Program-made: the position numbers and the translations under genes
Notes under the pieces: model-generated
Told to the model about the DNA's origin: nothing
Database searches by the model: none
What the model saw: the letters and a program-made list of their open reading frames with translations, nothing else
Shown: piece by piece, positions 34,420 to 47,355 of the stretch
How the letters are laid out: each line of letters opens with the position of its first letter
Position numbering within the stretch: position 1 is the stretch's first letter
DNA from: Oikopleura dioica
Taxonomy: Eukaryota > Chordata > Appendicularia > Copelata > Oikopleuridae
Assembly: GCA_907165135.1 (NCBI GenBank)
Contig: OU015566.1
Location: 7,548,157 to 7,612,156 of the forward strand
Direction of reading: 5' to 3'
DNA length: 64,000 nt

Positions 34420-35859
34420 ATGACACCTATTGAAGCAGAACAGGTCCTAAACCGGACGATCAACAACCAATACGGCCTTGTTAGAAAGATTGGCTCTGGT
34501 TCGTTCGGAACCATTTATCTGGGCACAGAGAGCAGGACCAAAACAGAGCTCGCCATCAAAGTTGAGCGCAAATACTCCCGCAAACCACAGCTTCCATTCG
34601 AAAGCCAAGTCTACAAACGGCTCAACCACCCGTTCATGAAGAGCATGAGGCCACCAGGATTCCCGAAATTGAGATATTTTGGGGTCGACAATGATTACAG
34701 TTATTTGGTAATGGATTTGGTCGGACCGACGCTAGAGTCTCTTTTCAACTTTTGCTCGAGAAGTTTCAAACTAAAAACAGTTCTGCAGATTATGGATCAA
34801 CTAGGTTTTGTGACAGCTTTTTATTCATTACAGACAAAACGGACAATTCCGGAACGGGCAATTCCGGAGATTTGAGGGAAATCGTTAAAAATTTTGTAAA
34901 CGCACAATTCCGGAAATTTCAGACAAAAAATTCAACTGAGAGGTCTATTTTGTATATAGGACCACCTTTTCGCGAAATATTACGAAGAATTTTCAGAAAA
35001 GAAATGAGAGAAGGGTCAAAAAAGCCATGAGTAGCACTAAAAAAGCCCATTTTCTGGTTGACACCCTTAAAAAGGCACTTTGGAAGCAAAAAATTTTCAA
35101 TTAGAATTCGGACAATTCCGGAGATTTGGCGCTTTTCCCCGAAAAAAAAAATTCCGGAATTGTCCGTTTTGTCTGTATATTGATTTTCTAGTGACAAGAG
35201 TTGAACATGTCCACAGCAAGGATCTCATCCATCGAGACATCAAACCAGGTAAAAACTATGATCGAATATCTTCTTGAAATCAAAGAAGACAATCTGACAA
35301 TCGGACTGGGATCGACTTCAAGTCAGATAATGATGATCGACTTCGGTCTGTCCAAATTCTACCGCCATCCGAAAACGAAAAAGCACAAAACTTTTGAAAC
35401 GGACGCTTCTTTCGTGGGAACAGCAAAATTCTGCTCTAGGTACACTTCCAAAGGAGAGACATCTTCAAGACGAGATGATATGGAAAGCGTTGCGTATACT
35501 ATGATTTGTAAGAGACAATAACATTTCTTCTAATGGTAGATTTTTTACTCGGAACCCTTCCTTGGGTGAATTTGAAGTCAACGACAAGATGGCAAAAGCT
35601 AGAAATGATCTTGGACTCGAAGCAAACCATGGTCGTTGAGAAAACTTTGAAAGGCTTTCCTAAGGAGCTTCAGCAATTTGTGACCTACTGCCGATCATTG
35701 AAATTCGAAGATCAGGTACAAAGTCAAATGTAAATTGGACTCTGGTTATGTCTAACTCTTCAGCCAGACTACATGTATCTACGAAATCTGCTCAGAGGCC
35801 TTGCGTTTCAGTGGAAAATAGAGTTTGATGGAGTTTATTGCTGGAACAAAAAGAAATAA
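34420..35859 (+). CDS. Casein kinase 1-family protein kinase
   Basis: Five exons in phase: 34420-34804, 35192-35248, 35286-35507, 35540-35715 and 35764-35859. The product is about 310 residues, essentially a kinase domain. Visible motifs: glycine loop KIGSGSFGTIYLG, Lys in ELAIKVE, catalytic HRDIKPEDN, DFGLSKFY and the CK1-type SRRDDMESVAYTMIYFLLG, LPWV and GFPKELQQFVTYCRSL. All catalytic residues are present, so it should be active on Ser/Thr. Within CK1, the DFG-L-SKFYRH and short C-lobe suggest a divergent member rather than CK1 alpha or delta. The first intron (34805-35191) is long because a MITE sits in it. AATAAA overlaps the stop codon (35855-35860). Confidence 0.87.
34831..35175. mobile_element. 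Mariner-like MITE in the CK1 intron, 345 bp
   Basis: Inverted termini of about 24 bp starting CAGACAAAACGGACAATTCC are flanked by TA on both sides (34829-34830 and 35176-35177), as expected for Tc1/mariner insertion. Extra copies of the ACAATTCCGGA unit occur inside. There is no coding capacity. It expands a small intron to 387 nt. Confidence 0.8.
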
Positions 35860-36327
35860 AGAACAAACGAGATCAAAGAACGACCCTTTGAACTCTTCAA
35901 AACTTTTAAAGTTGCTTTGTTTATTTACTTTGATAAAGGTAGAAGGGCAAATGAACTCATGAGGAACATCTTGGAGAAATAGTTTTTTGAAATAATGTTA
36001 TCATTCGTAACTTCCTCTGCAACTGAACAAAAGCTGCCAGGAATGCTGCTGAGAAATTCATCAATAATCTTTTCTTCTCGTTCTGATATCATCAAAAAAC
36101 TAATGTACAGTATTTTCGATGGCTGAGGTAAAGAAGCGTGTCATGGTGCGAGGGTGGGAGTTGAGTCGTCGTGGAGTTCGTGCTATTTCTTCTTATTTCA
36201 TATTTTATTAAATATTCTAGAGGTTCGTTTCTTCTTCCAAGAGATACGTTTTTACCATTCCCTTTCCTTTTACAAATATTTCACCACGTGGCACCCAGGA
36301 AAATCTACAAATATTAGTAAAGAACTG
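35860..36327. other. Intergenic gap between convergent genes
   Basis: CK1 (+) and adenylyl cyclase (-) converge here. I see no gene, only AT-rich 3' flanks. Confidence 0.4.
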
Positions 36328-39300
36328 TTAAATTTGGCAAAAGTACTTTAATTTGTCTAGATTGCGCTTGTTTCCAATGAGGCAGAGCTGGTTCATGAGG
36401 TCTTCGGTGATCTGGATTTTGTCGCACAGCCCTGTACTGTCCATTCGCGACGCAACGTTAACTGTATTTCCCCAAATATCGAAGAGCAACTTTTCGATGC
36501 CCATCACTCCAGCGGTTACTTCCCCGCAGTGGGCGCCAATTCGTAATTTCCACCTTGAAAGCAATTTTAGACAAAGAAAGAAAAACATTTTTTCATACTC
36601 GAATGAAATCATATTCTGACTGAATGCTTCGACGGTCTTCTGGATGTCAATAAGAAATTCGATCATTCGCTCAATCGGATGGATGTCGACAGTTTCGTCG
36701 TGCTCGTCTTCTGACCATCTAAGACCCGCAGCGCCCATATAAGTTGAACTCGTAGTCTAAGAAAATTTTAAAAAAGAAAAGACGGCCGATAAATACCTTG
36801 ATCTTGTCGATGCTGGTTCGATAGACATCCTTGTCGAGCAAATCGTCGATGTCGGAGATCAGTTCACTCAGAACACTAGAAATGATAAACTTTAAAAGTT
36901 GACAGGGAATCGAATTGGTACCGGATAAATTCAGTGCCCGAGTTGAACTGCTCTTCGTACATTTCTTGAAAGTTTGAGACGGAAGCGAAAAAGACGCCAA
37001 CCATTTCGTGGTTTTTGGAATAATGTTTCTAGCAATGAAATAACCGATAATAATACTTTTGACTCTTACTCTGTCGCGGACGCAGGAGATAACATGCTCG
37101 GGGATGACGTTGTTTAATAGCGTCTTGGCAAAGTCGCGTTGTTCCTTTACCCGCTGTCGTTTCAGTTTAGCGATGATATTTGCCTAATGAGCCGATTGCA
37201 AAAGGCGAGAAAAGGGGGCATTTACCTTGAAATTGAGACGATGCGAAACCTCGTAGGCACGGTTTTCGAAGAACAGCAATAAGGAAAGCAAGAATAAGGC
37301 CATGATCCATTGGAAATAATCAGTATTCAATAAACAGTACTTTGAAATAGTTGATAAGCGGGCTAATTAACAATCTGTGGATTACCATGTACAAAGAGGA
37401 AAGGCAGAATCCGACAATAATGATGATTAAGGCGATAGTAGTGCGAAGGTTTGAAGAAAGATTGGAAAAGTTGATTGAGTGGAGCGCGCAGACAGCCAAG
37501 ATGATCATCAAGTATTCGTGTGCGCCTGGAGGATAGTGTCCGGTGAGGGAGGGGTCGGGAGAGGATGAACTGTTGAGGTTGGAATCGTTTGGTTGGGAGC
37601 AATGCTCTTGCGTAGCGGCAACAATAGCTAGAATGATGATTTATTGATGGAAATTTTGCACAGAAAAATCTTTTCTCGGAGATTTTTTCTATGTAGTACA
37701 TAGTATGTACTTCTCATTAGAAAATTGTTTTCCAGACAATTTTGCGATCAACTAACCTGGTAAGCATGGAAAAATAAGAAAGAGAGCTCCTAAAGTATGC
37801 CTGTATTGCCAGGACATGAGAAGGTCAATAGAAGGGCGCAAATTCTTCGCCTTGCAGAGAACCAAATAGACGATTGAAAGAACAACGCAGGCGATGAAAA
37901 CGGCGAGCGCTGCCGGGTGGAAGCCAATTGCTACTGTGACGGCTGCGAAGAGCACGCTCTGGGAGATGATGCTCAAGATGATGTCGCGGCACCAACGGTC
38001 GATGGGAAATGTATTTTCAGCGAGGGAGGATGCGCTTGCGCTGAAGGAAGCATTCTCGACTTCGAAACCTTGGCGGTAAAGGTTTTCTAGGCGCAAGCTA
38101 CTTCTAAAAACGGCTTTTTGATGGAGTAAAGGGGTAAAATACCTTTGGTTAGGAGTCGAACTAACAGCGAATTCGTCATTTTCAAGCTCCTTTTGGACAT
38201 CTTTGAAATTGAGCGTGACGGCATTCATTAGTCCTCCACCGAGCTCTCCTCGCCGGTGGAAGTACTCTTCGGCTTTGCCGCCATGAGTTTGATCCTGATT
38301 TTCAGTTTGTTTGTGAATCAGAGCAATGGCCGTCGTCCGTGGGGCTTCCCCATATCTCCCTTCACCATTTTCAAGCTAGAATCAACAAATCAACTTTTTG
38401 ATTTTGTTCACCGATTTGGTAAATTTCTGCAAACTTTCACGAAATGATAGAGCGGAGAAATTTGTTGAAAAACAAATTAATTCGATCCCGATTTTAATAT
38501 AAATGGATAATCATATAATGTTTTATCCGTGCAGCGGTGTTTTTCCAGAAGCGGAATATTCCTAAAGTGGAACTCGCTATTCTGGTGGATTTGCGTGAAT
38601 TACAGAATTAGCAAGGATTGAAAAGGATTAATGATTTACCAGGGATACCTGGCAGTCCTCCTCTCGGAGGGCCAGCTTTGAACCATCATAATCGTGGGTA
38701 GATCCGTCGACTGTTACAAGGTTCAGGCGATGAGTAGGATAATACAGCGCTCTTACTGTATTACAAATAAAAAATATAAAACAATGAAAACGTCCACTAT
38801 TGCAGGCTCATTCAATTTTAACCTTTCCTGTCGAATTGAGCTCATCGAAGCGCTCGTTTTCGAAGAAATTCTCAGGCAGGGTTTCAATTTAATGTGCCAA
38901 GGCTATCCCATAATTTCTACATGGCTGTCCGAATCTAGTACTTTGACACCTTTTTGGAATCGTCTTGACAAGATCTGTCGATTTATTGAGCGAAAATTTA
39001 AAAAAAAATTGATGGCTTCGGACTTACATGGACTTGAAAAATGCACTAGAAAACACAAAAACCGATAAAAACTCGGAAATGAGTTTGAAATCTAAAAATC
39101 GGCCTCGATAAAACAAAAGATCTTTTTATGAGGATTCTTAAAAGGTATGATAGTACTAGGCTGGCACCTATAGTTTTCCCGCAAAACGAGAAGCAAATCT
39201 GGCACATTAAATTGAAACCGGACCTCAGGTTCGCGAACGAGCCAGGTAGTCTCGGCATATTCCGGATGCTCATGGTCCTCGAAGAGTTGGTGGAATCGAG

Positions 39301-41020
39301 CGCGCAGAGACACTTTCGAATTGGAATTCTCAGTTTCTTCGAAAAGCCGGTTCCAATCTTCCACTACGCCGCGGGAGTAATGGGCGCTCGGATTTGCATC
39401 TTCGAATTCAAGCCCTGCACCTTTCAAATATCCCCTTGTGCAGCCAGAAATGTGAACTCGGCCGGGAATGCCCGTCGATTCCAACTTATTTGCCCAGGTT
39501 ACATCTAAAAGAAATCTGGTTGAAAGCAAATAAATCAAAGTCGAAATGTTACCTTGTCCGTACACATCAAACTTGTATCGTTTACTGCCCACAATGGCGT
39601 AAATCACCCGGCCTGAGTGGATACCGACGCGCATATCGACAATTTGCCCTTCGAAGTCTGGATTGGCTGCTTTGTGTCTTCTAGCGCTTTCGAGGGCGAC
39701 ATCGTTTTCTTGGCAGAAAACTAAAAGATTTCATAAGAAGATATTTTCTCGTTCGTCCAAAAGAGTACCTTTGATTGTCTTGCAGATCTTGAGCCCCATG
39801 ACGACGCAGTTGTAGGCATGATCTTCATCAGGCTCTGGGCACCCAGCGACACAATAATAACAATCGCCCAAGATTGCGACTTTCTCGCACTTCATCGAAT
39901 AGCAAAGTTTGTCGAATCGACCGAAGAGATCGTTGAGCATGTTGACGAGTCTGGACGCTTCCAAGCCCGAGCTCAGTCTCGTGAAGCCGACAATATCGGC
40001 AAAAAGGATGGACACTTTGTCCTGGAGAGAGATATCACCCGCAATGTGTCGCATCAGCTTGTCGTTGCTCGTGCTGATCACGCACTTGTCGGCGAGCGTT
40101 TTTGGCATGACGGAGTTGAGCAGCATTTGCGTCGTTTTCATGTCGCTCTCGTATTTCTGGTTGGCGCGGACGACTTCGCAGACGTTTTCGTACGACTTCA
40201 TCAGATCGTCTTTCGTTTGGCGAAAGTGCTTGAGGCAGATGAGGTGCACAACGATTTGGAGGCATATTTCGGACGCGATGTACTTCAACTTGTCGGTGTG
40301 AGCTACGAAGAAATCCATTTTTAACTGACTTTGTAATGAAAACTTACCGTTGTAATGGAGAATAAATTCGAAGAGGATTGAATTGCACATTCCAATAATA
40401 AATAATTTGATCGTAGAGACTCTAATGGACGTATAAAGAACCAGGGTAACTTCGATATGTAGAATCCACGAAGCAAGAACATGAGGGAGTTGAGATTGAG
40501 AGCCGAGATTCGAAGTGAAAAGATCAGTCTAATGTGCGGGCTCACCTTGTGCAAATGTAAAAAACGAGTGTGTCAGATTTTTAACAGCTCTTTAAATATT
40601 TGAAAGTGGATAAATGAAAATCACACGTATTCAAAATGAGCGTTGGTTGTATCATTTGCGAGCCCGGCCGAAACAGAGAAGAGGGTAAAGAGAAGAGTTC
40701 CGACCAAGATCAAGTGATGAGAGGAGGGACGAGATCGAACGCCATTTGCGCTTTGTTTCCACCAGAAGGTTGCGGCGATTAGGAAGCCAATTATTAGTAC
40801 TTTTTGAAGGATATACATTTGGCTAGCTATTTAGGGAATCAAACCCTTCTTCAAAAATAGATGCAAGAGTAAATCCATTCCTAAGAGTACTGAGGCATAA
40901 ATAATCTGCCCCAAAAAGGAGCATGATTTTGAATCGACTCCGCTTTCGTCATCCAATTGACAGTACACATCAGCAGCCTCAGCATAGATGTAATAAGCTT
41001 TTGCGCCGGTTCAGCAGATT
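36328..41020 (-). CDS. ADCY9: Membrane adenylyl cyclase, ADCY9-like
   Basis: A many-exon gene read right to left. The N-terminal membrane spans are at about 40950-40340. The C1 catalytic domain (about 40250-39360) contains VSILFADIVGFTRLSS, ILGDCYYCVAGCPEPDEDHA and MRVGIHSGRV; both metal-binding Asp are present. The second membrane set is at about 38010-37320. The C2 domain (about 37180-36340) has GVFFASVSNFQEMYEE, KIKTTSSTYMGAAGL, KLRIGAHCGEVTAG and FDIWGNTVNVASRMDSTG, with the catalytic Asn and Arg in NVASR. CPEPxxDHAY and the C2 wording are closest to my memory of ADCY9. It makes cAMP at the plasma membrane under Gs control. The splice path at 38440-39090 and the very 5' end (41020 or beyond) are unresolved, and the last few residues are uncertain. 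Confidence 0.85.
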
Positions 41021-41040
41021 ATACTCGAGCATGAATAAAT

Positions 41041-41268
41041 TTAATTTTCAAAAGTCCGATTTTCGACAGAATTAGCTGAACGGGGAAATGGAAGGTGAGT
41101 CGGCCACCCAGACCCGATATTCAAAAATATAACAGCTGCACGCTCTCTGCCACCATAAGGCGGTGTATCAATCATCACCCAAGGGGGGAACTGGCTGTTA
41201 TCAGCATGGAAATCATCACAGTACAGAGCAAATCGGCCATTATAGAATTTGGGATAACATACGACCAA
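41041..41268 (-). other. Open frame in the inverted-repeat region, unassigned
   Basis: 75 codons without a recognised family, partly inside the left copy of an inverted repeat. Its composition (CDDFHADNSQFPPWVMIDTP) is protein-like. It might be a transposon remnant or an upstream exon of the cyclase, but nothing joins it in phase. Confidence 0.2.
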
Positions 41269-42031
41269 AAATGGAATTCATTGAAAAACAACTGAATTTT
41301 ATTATTTGATATTAGGATAACGAATCCATTGATATATTTGACTTCAAGCAACATATATATTATAAAATCACATTCTTAATATTTAATTTGAAATTCATTT
41401 TCGGCAAGTATATGGCCCATATAATATGGGCAAGAATACTACGATAAAAATGATATGTGAGAATGCACGAGATTCGCAGTAAATTATTAACCCTAATTCT
41501 TAGTAAATGCTGCGCTCCAGCCATCCCTGAATTTGAGCACTTTTCATAGGATCTTGAATGTAGATGCGAGCACCTGGCAGGAGACAAGCTGCACGATGCA
41601 TCCTGCATCTCCTTGTTACCGGCTGAAGGCCTCCCCATGATGGGGGCCTATCAAAAACTCATTCAAAAATAAAAAATAGTCATTTATGAATATGATTATT
41701 ATATTGACCTTCTTCTGATTATAGAGTTTATCAAATCTGCATTTCTTACCTATTAAGCTCTAGGTTATGGTTAATTTGAGATCAATTTCGAATTTTAAAT
41801 TTTTTTATTTTATGAGTTTTCTATGAAAAGTTTAGCAATACTTTTCAAATGTTGAGAATTTCGAATTGAAATATAACATCAAATTCCCAATTTGGGTCCA
41901 TGTTCCCTTTGGCCGATGCAGATCTATATCACTCAGCAGGTAGCATTTGGCATTGTTGGCCTTTGATGCACCGAGCTTGCTCATGCAGCTGTTATCATTT
42001 TGAAAATCTTGGTCTGGGTGGCCGACTCACC
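41094..42031. repeat. Imperfect inverted repeat pair
   Basis: GGTGAGTCGGCCACCCAGAC at 41094 onward and its reverse complement ending at 42031 form arms of about 48 bp with a few mismatches, 850 bp apart. They may be termini of a decayed element. I find no target duplication. Confidence 0.5.
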
Positions 42032-43777
42032 GTCCACAACCTCAGCTGAACCAGACCTAGAAATAGAGCGGCGGCTAGGAGGAGGAAAACTAAATTGTCC
42101 CTAGCCCGTCTCACTAGATCCGGAACTTGGCACTAAACGACAGTAAAGTGTCTGTAGTCAAAGTTTAGTACTTACATTGACAAAATTAGTATGAGCGGAT
42201 GCATCTAATCTGGTCGAGCGCCGCGACCGAGCGCACATTATTCAACAAGTCATCACTAAAACAGTTACAGTTATAGATCTTACTGTACAGTTGCAATGCA
42301 GAAAAGGAAAAACGGTTATAAATGTCTCTTCAGTTGAAAGTGGGAAAGATGGAACGGCCTTAGACAGTGCCAAATCAGTATTGAGCCGCTTCACATATTC
42401 AAAAATCGATCAACTCGTACTATTCGTGCTCGGCTCATTACAGAGAAGCCGTCGCAATTTCAATCACACTTCCTCATTCTCTGTCTAAACTGAATTTATA
42501 ACCAGTTGCAAGTTGTCCTAATTGCGAGAACTATTGCGCAACTCCTCTTTTCTTCTTGTCCTTGAAATCAAGGAAGAGAATCTGCAATTGGCAAATCCGT
42601 AATCCGGCTTATAACTGTCGAATTCGAAAGATTGGATTTAGATAAATTATAAGCTTGGTTGATGGGTAGACGATTCGGATCAACTGAGATCAATCGATAT
42701 AATTGAATGATCATATCGAAATTCAGACGATTATCTACTTACTCAGTAAAATTTATTCCTCTGGCCTTTCTCTTTCTTTTCTTTTCATTGCCGGATGATT
42801 ATATTCGTAAAGACAAGAAGGTATCAATAATTCATTGGCCCTCCTTGTGTCTAAATCGAGAAACTACTTACTCGCCGAAATTTTCTTTACGAAAAAAATA
42901 TCCACTCCTTAGAACCGAGGATCTCTTTGATTATCCAGCCAGCTTCAGACAAAAATATAATAATCCACGGAGCGAAAAGTTTAATTAGCCGTGAACGCAG
43001 TTTTTTTTCTATTCTTGACTAAAAGAATCATCATTTCACGCGCGAAAAAAGGAAACCAAGGCGAGATTTATAAACCGCGTAAATTTAACAGTCGTAAACT
43101 CATCACATTCATAATTTTCAATCAAAAGCGGGCATTTTATTTCCACAGCTGATTGCTATTACTTTTTCAATATTTATGTCTGTCGAGGATCGCCTGACAG
43201 CTAAACTTTGCAACCTCATTACAAAGTTTAGTAAAAGAATTTCCGACTTCGGAATCCAATAGGATCTTTTATGAATGAAAAGGTTGATCTTTTGTTGACA
43301 AAAAAGAGTTCATTAGTAGGTGAACTAATTGAGTAGCAAGAGTGGCGTAGTCAGATGTTTTTTGCCGCGTCATGAGCATAAATTTAGTGTTGTAGAATTA
43401 CGACTTGCTGGTTCAAACGAATTAGGAGATCATAACTCACGGAGTATCCTCGGGGAAACCACAAACAATAACTCAAAAACAGCCAACTTGTTTTTCTCGA
43501 TTTTTTTTTCTGATTAATCTTCGCTATCTTAACTAATAACAAGTACCAAGAGATCGGTATTTTCAACCTTACAAATTTACGTAATGAAAATCAAAGCACC
43601 ATTCTAAAAGGCAATAAAACCTACTCAAGCTGATTGTCAATGATTGATCAATGAAAATAGCCGACATAGAAATAACTACTCTTATAAAGAATAAACTTAC
43701 ATAAGATTTCAAGTAAATATGACCCTTAGTTAGATCAGAAGCAAACCCCTCCAAAATGGTAGGATCTCAAGTTGAGC
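42032..43777. other. Non-coding stretch
   Basis: Only short AT-rich frames occur; none has a recognisable product or consistent splice structure. Confidence 0.4.
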
Positions 43778-43786
43778 TCTATATTT

Positions 43787-44201
43787 AGGGCCGACGAGCA
43801 AAAATGGACATGTCGAACCCGTGGAGATAAAAGTCTCAAACTCCAGTAGAATATACTTTATTAGCTAATTAAAAGAATTGTAGTTGTAAGTTTTTTGGTA
43901 TGACCACGTGATCACGTGATAAAGACCCTCGAAAAGCTTGAAAAGCTTGCCGAGCTTGATCCCCTTATTGCATCATCTCCTCGACCGAATAGAAAGAAAG
44001 GTCTTTATTAGTTCTAGTGATTTAGTTAAAAAAATTCTTGGTTCCGTCTTTAGAAGAGGCGCTAGAAGCGATAAAATGCCTCAAAACTATCTAAAATTGA
44101 GGTAAAAATCCAAGTTTCACGGGTAACTTACATATTGTCCCAAAGTTTCACGCATTTACCTCAAGGGGTTCTAGGGGTTAATTTTTTGCTCGTCGGCCCT
44201 A
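43787..44201. mobile_element. TIR element with 9-bp target duplication, 415 bp
   Basis: Termini AGGGCCGACGAGCAAAAA and TTTTTTGCTCGTCGGCCCTA are inverted. Direct repeats TCTATATTT lie on both sides (43778-43786 and 44202-44210). A 9-bp duplication suggests the Mutator-like group. Inside are a palindromic CACGTGATCACGTG (43906-43919) and repeated AAGCTTG units. No coding frame. Confidence 0.8.
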
Positions 44202-44210
44202 TCTATATTT

Positions 44211-45867
44211 TTGTTCTCTGAGAAAAGCTAATTTGCTGAACTTCCAAATCGACTGGCAGCATCTTTTTTCTAATTCAATGGGGATCGTGGATAAAAGGCC
44301 ACTAAACTCAATTGAAAAGTCTTCATAAGCGATCTTCAATGATCTTCCAGTCTATTTTTTTTTGTTCAACTCAACATTCAACTTGGTTACTTTCGACAAA
44401 ATTCTGGTTGATTGCCAGAATTACAAGGGCAAACAATAAGTAAAAAACTTACAATTGCTAAAAAGTGCTTCTTCTTTTTCAAAATCCCTTTGAAACTTCT
44501 GGTCAAATAGCTAGTATTTCCTCTTCTGATTAATTCTCCACAAAAAGCTTTCTCTGAATTGAACCAAAAATAATCACTTTTTAAAACTGAAAAAGGATAA
44601 ATCAAACTTGCAAAAGGGGGTTTCAAAAACAGCAATCAGCTGTCTAAGAAAAGTGATTTGGGAAATGCACAGCGCGAAAATAAATTATCTCAGCAAAAGC
44701 TCTTAAATCCAGAGCACACAGCTTTCATCATGAATAAAACATTTCCTTCTCCCATAAATCTATCATGCTCGAAGTTCAACTCAAAATCCCAAAATCATCA
44801 TCTTCTGAAATTGACACTCAATCTGTCTCTCATTCTTTCCAAATTTACAAATTTGACGAATCTGAACTATTCAGATTCAAAACAGCCAAAGTCAAAGTTC
44901 AAAAACTGCGGCGTAAATCCTCCTGATGGCGTTTAAATTAGAAGCCATCTGTTAAAACAGTTTTTGAGCAGTACTGTAAGTATTTCTGCCCTCAGGCACC
45001 TGTTACTGGCTCTTGCTATGTGCCCAAATAATGTCCTACTGATAAGAAAAAGCCGCCCAGCCACGTACTTGATAAAAACAGCCTCAACACAACCACTCGT
45101 AATGAAAATTTAACTGTAACACAAATAAACTGTTACTGTATGTATGCACACTGAATAAGCACTATCTTCTTCTTTTCTTCTTCAATAAAATAATCTCTGG
45201 ACAAATATTGTTTCTTCCAACCAAATAAGCTTTAAAAATCATAATTTTTATTTCATAAAATTTATTGGAGAAAAAAGAGAGTAGAGTAGCTTCAACTCAA
45301 GGTGCCAATTTTCACTTGATTCAACTCGGGCCCTCTCTCTTTCTCTTTTCTTTCTCAACGATCCCGAGAGAGGATAAATGAGGTCGCCGCTAGAGCCAAT
45401 CAGCGTAGGCGGTCCACAACAGATAGAAAGAGAGAGTCCAGTTCTGAGAAGAAGCCACTGTAATATAAATTTCCCTGGGAAGAGTTAACTTCCACTTTTC
45501 TTTTAAATGATGATCTTCTTGCTGAATATTTCAAGAGCATATTCATGAAGACAGAAATCGAATACGACTTGGGAATCCCAAGTTGGGATAGGGGCGCTAA
45601 AATTGATTTTTCTTCGGAGATCTAGAGATTTATTTCGGAAAATTATTCTTTCAAGTAGAAAATTTCAACTTTTGGCCATTGAAAATTTAAATGAAAAGGG
45701 CAATTTTGTAAGCAAAAATAGTGTGTTTTTCATGTTTTATTTACGAAAGTTTTCACAATTAAAAAAACAGCACGGGAGGAGTCAAAAATGTCTATGAGAA
45801 ATCCAAACACTCGAGCAATTTAATAATAACTGTCTTCGATTTTTTATGTTTCGTTTTTTTCCTTTTC
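44211..45867. other. Non-coding stretch
   Basis: An 82-codon frame at 44387-44635 (-) has a hydrophobic middle but no recognisable family. The block 45280-45460 is rich in CTCTCTTT and GAGAGAG runs. I support no gene here. Confidence 0.35.
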
Positions 45868-46143
45868 TCAGATTTGTCGTAAAGAACAAGAGGAAGCCAT
45901 CGTTGACATTGAAGTAGATCTTCTTGAGCTACTGCAGTTAGTGACAGTCAGATAGGGTCGGGAGGATACTTACTGTGAAACGCGTTCCTTTCGTTTGGTC
46001 AAAAATACGCAGAAGAAGAACAAAGAGACCAAAATCAGCGGTTGCAGAATCGAGAAGCCGATCACTACTGTCTTCGATACAATAATTACAGAACTGTTTC
46101 CGTTGAACCAGCTCTTTGAACCGTCTGTTAGATTATCGTTCAT
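45868..46143 (-). CDS. Small single-pass membrane protein
   Basis: Two exons in phase: 46143-45974 and 45931-45868, giving about 77 residues. The N-terminus has three N-glycosylation sequons (NLT, NGNSS region). One hydrophobic segment follows (IIVSKTVVIGFSILQPLILV, then SLFFFCVFL), with a basic stop-transfer TKRKERV and a short Ser/Arg tail. The layout fits a type III or type I-like single-pass protein with the N-terminus outside. I recognise no family. An in-frame stop lies just upstream of the chosen ATG, which supports the start. Confidence 0.5.
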
Positions 46144-46447
46144 TTTCCGTGTTTTCTCTGGTAACTGTTACTGCTCTTCGCAAATATGGCTAGGCTAGGT
46201 AGTATTGGGAAGAGAAGAGTACGTTTTTGGTCATTACGCCTTTCAATGATGCATGGTTTCGTACACAGAAGGAATCGCTACTGACAGGCTATCGCTGCAT
46301 AACAAATTAACCGTGAAAGAATCGGGATAAGAAGAAATATGGATTGAATAGCATCAATTTTTTATGTTAGAAAATTGATAAACTTGAAGTCGCGCTATCC
46401 AATATTGTCGATAAAACTCAAGACGAGATCCAACAGATTGTCCAATA
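46144..46447. other. Short non-coding stretch
   Basis: It lies upstream of the small membrane gene on its strand and may hold its promoter; no motif stands out. Confidence 0.3.
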
Positions 46448-46457
46448 AGGCATATCT

Positions 46458-47355
46458 AGGGATTCTCACGGAAAAACATAGTGTACTCAAAATTTTCACT
46501 CTAGATGTAATTTTTCCGCTGATTCTGAATATGCCGAAATCATTATGAAATTCCAAGTAAGTGGATATTTATAGCTGATTAGGTCGCTTGGTGGTAAGCT
46601 CTAGTACTTGGTTCGATTTGGAAGTAATCCTTGACTCGAGTCGACTAATTCTTAGTAAACGGGTAGCTTACCACTTCCGGGAACTTTTTTGTCCAGATAA
46701 CCCGCCGTTATTTGTGACAGATTTCCTACAGTAGGTCATAGTGTGCACCCACCAAGAATACGTGGGCGCGCTAATGCTTTCCGGGTCTCCCGGAGAGCGC
46801 GTAAAGCACTAGCGCGCCGTCACTTTCAGTCAATCATCCGGTGATTTCTTGAGGTGTGGGTGTCCCATATTCTTAAATTTTTCACAGGCTCGAAAGAAAA
46901 GTCTGCTTGAGAACATTTCCAAAATTAGCGTTTTTAAGCTTGTTTAGGGCTTCAAACGCAAGAAAAACTCATTTCTGGGTCGCGCTCACCCCGTAATGCT
47001 CTACCGGGGCGCTAGTCTCGGTGAGTCTACAGGTGGTTTCGAAGGGTTCTAGTTTAGCCATAGTCTTAAGATTTTGACTGATGCTGGCAAAATGTCTGTT
47101 CTATAATATATCTAAAAATTTGAAATTTATGAGCTTGTTTGCGCATACAAAAGTCTTGTTTTGTGTCAAATTTGCTGATTTCTAGGGTATTTTGCCAAAA
47201 TAACTATTTTTCGAAAGCAGATAATGAATAAGCGTCATCATTTAAGTAAGTTCAAGATGTTTTTCGGTCAAATTGTCCTAAAAATAACAGAATATCATTC
47301 GACAATTTTGGGTGCGAAGGGCCGCGCCGCGCGCCATTTTTCCGTGAGAATCCCT
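46458..47355. mobile_element. TIR element with 10-bp target duplication, 898 bp
   Basis: Inverted termini AGGGATTCTCACGGAAAAA and TTTTTCCGTGAGAATCCCT, about 19 bp, are flanked by direct repeats AGGCATATCT (46448-46457 and 47356-47365). The long duplication points to the Mutator-like group. Inside is an inverted GGGCGCGCTAATGC/GCACTAGCGCGCC block near 46766-46822. No transposase frame. Confidence 0.82.

Noticed and set aside
39818-40324. 168-codon plus-strand open frame
   Set aside because: It lies antisense to the adenylyl cyclase C1 domain; its openness follows from codon bias of the real gene.
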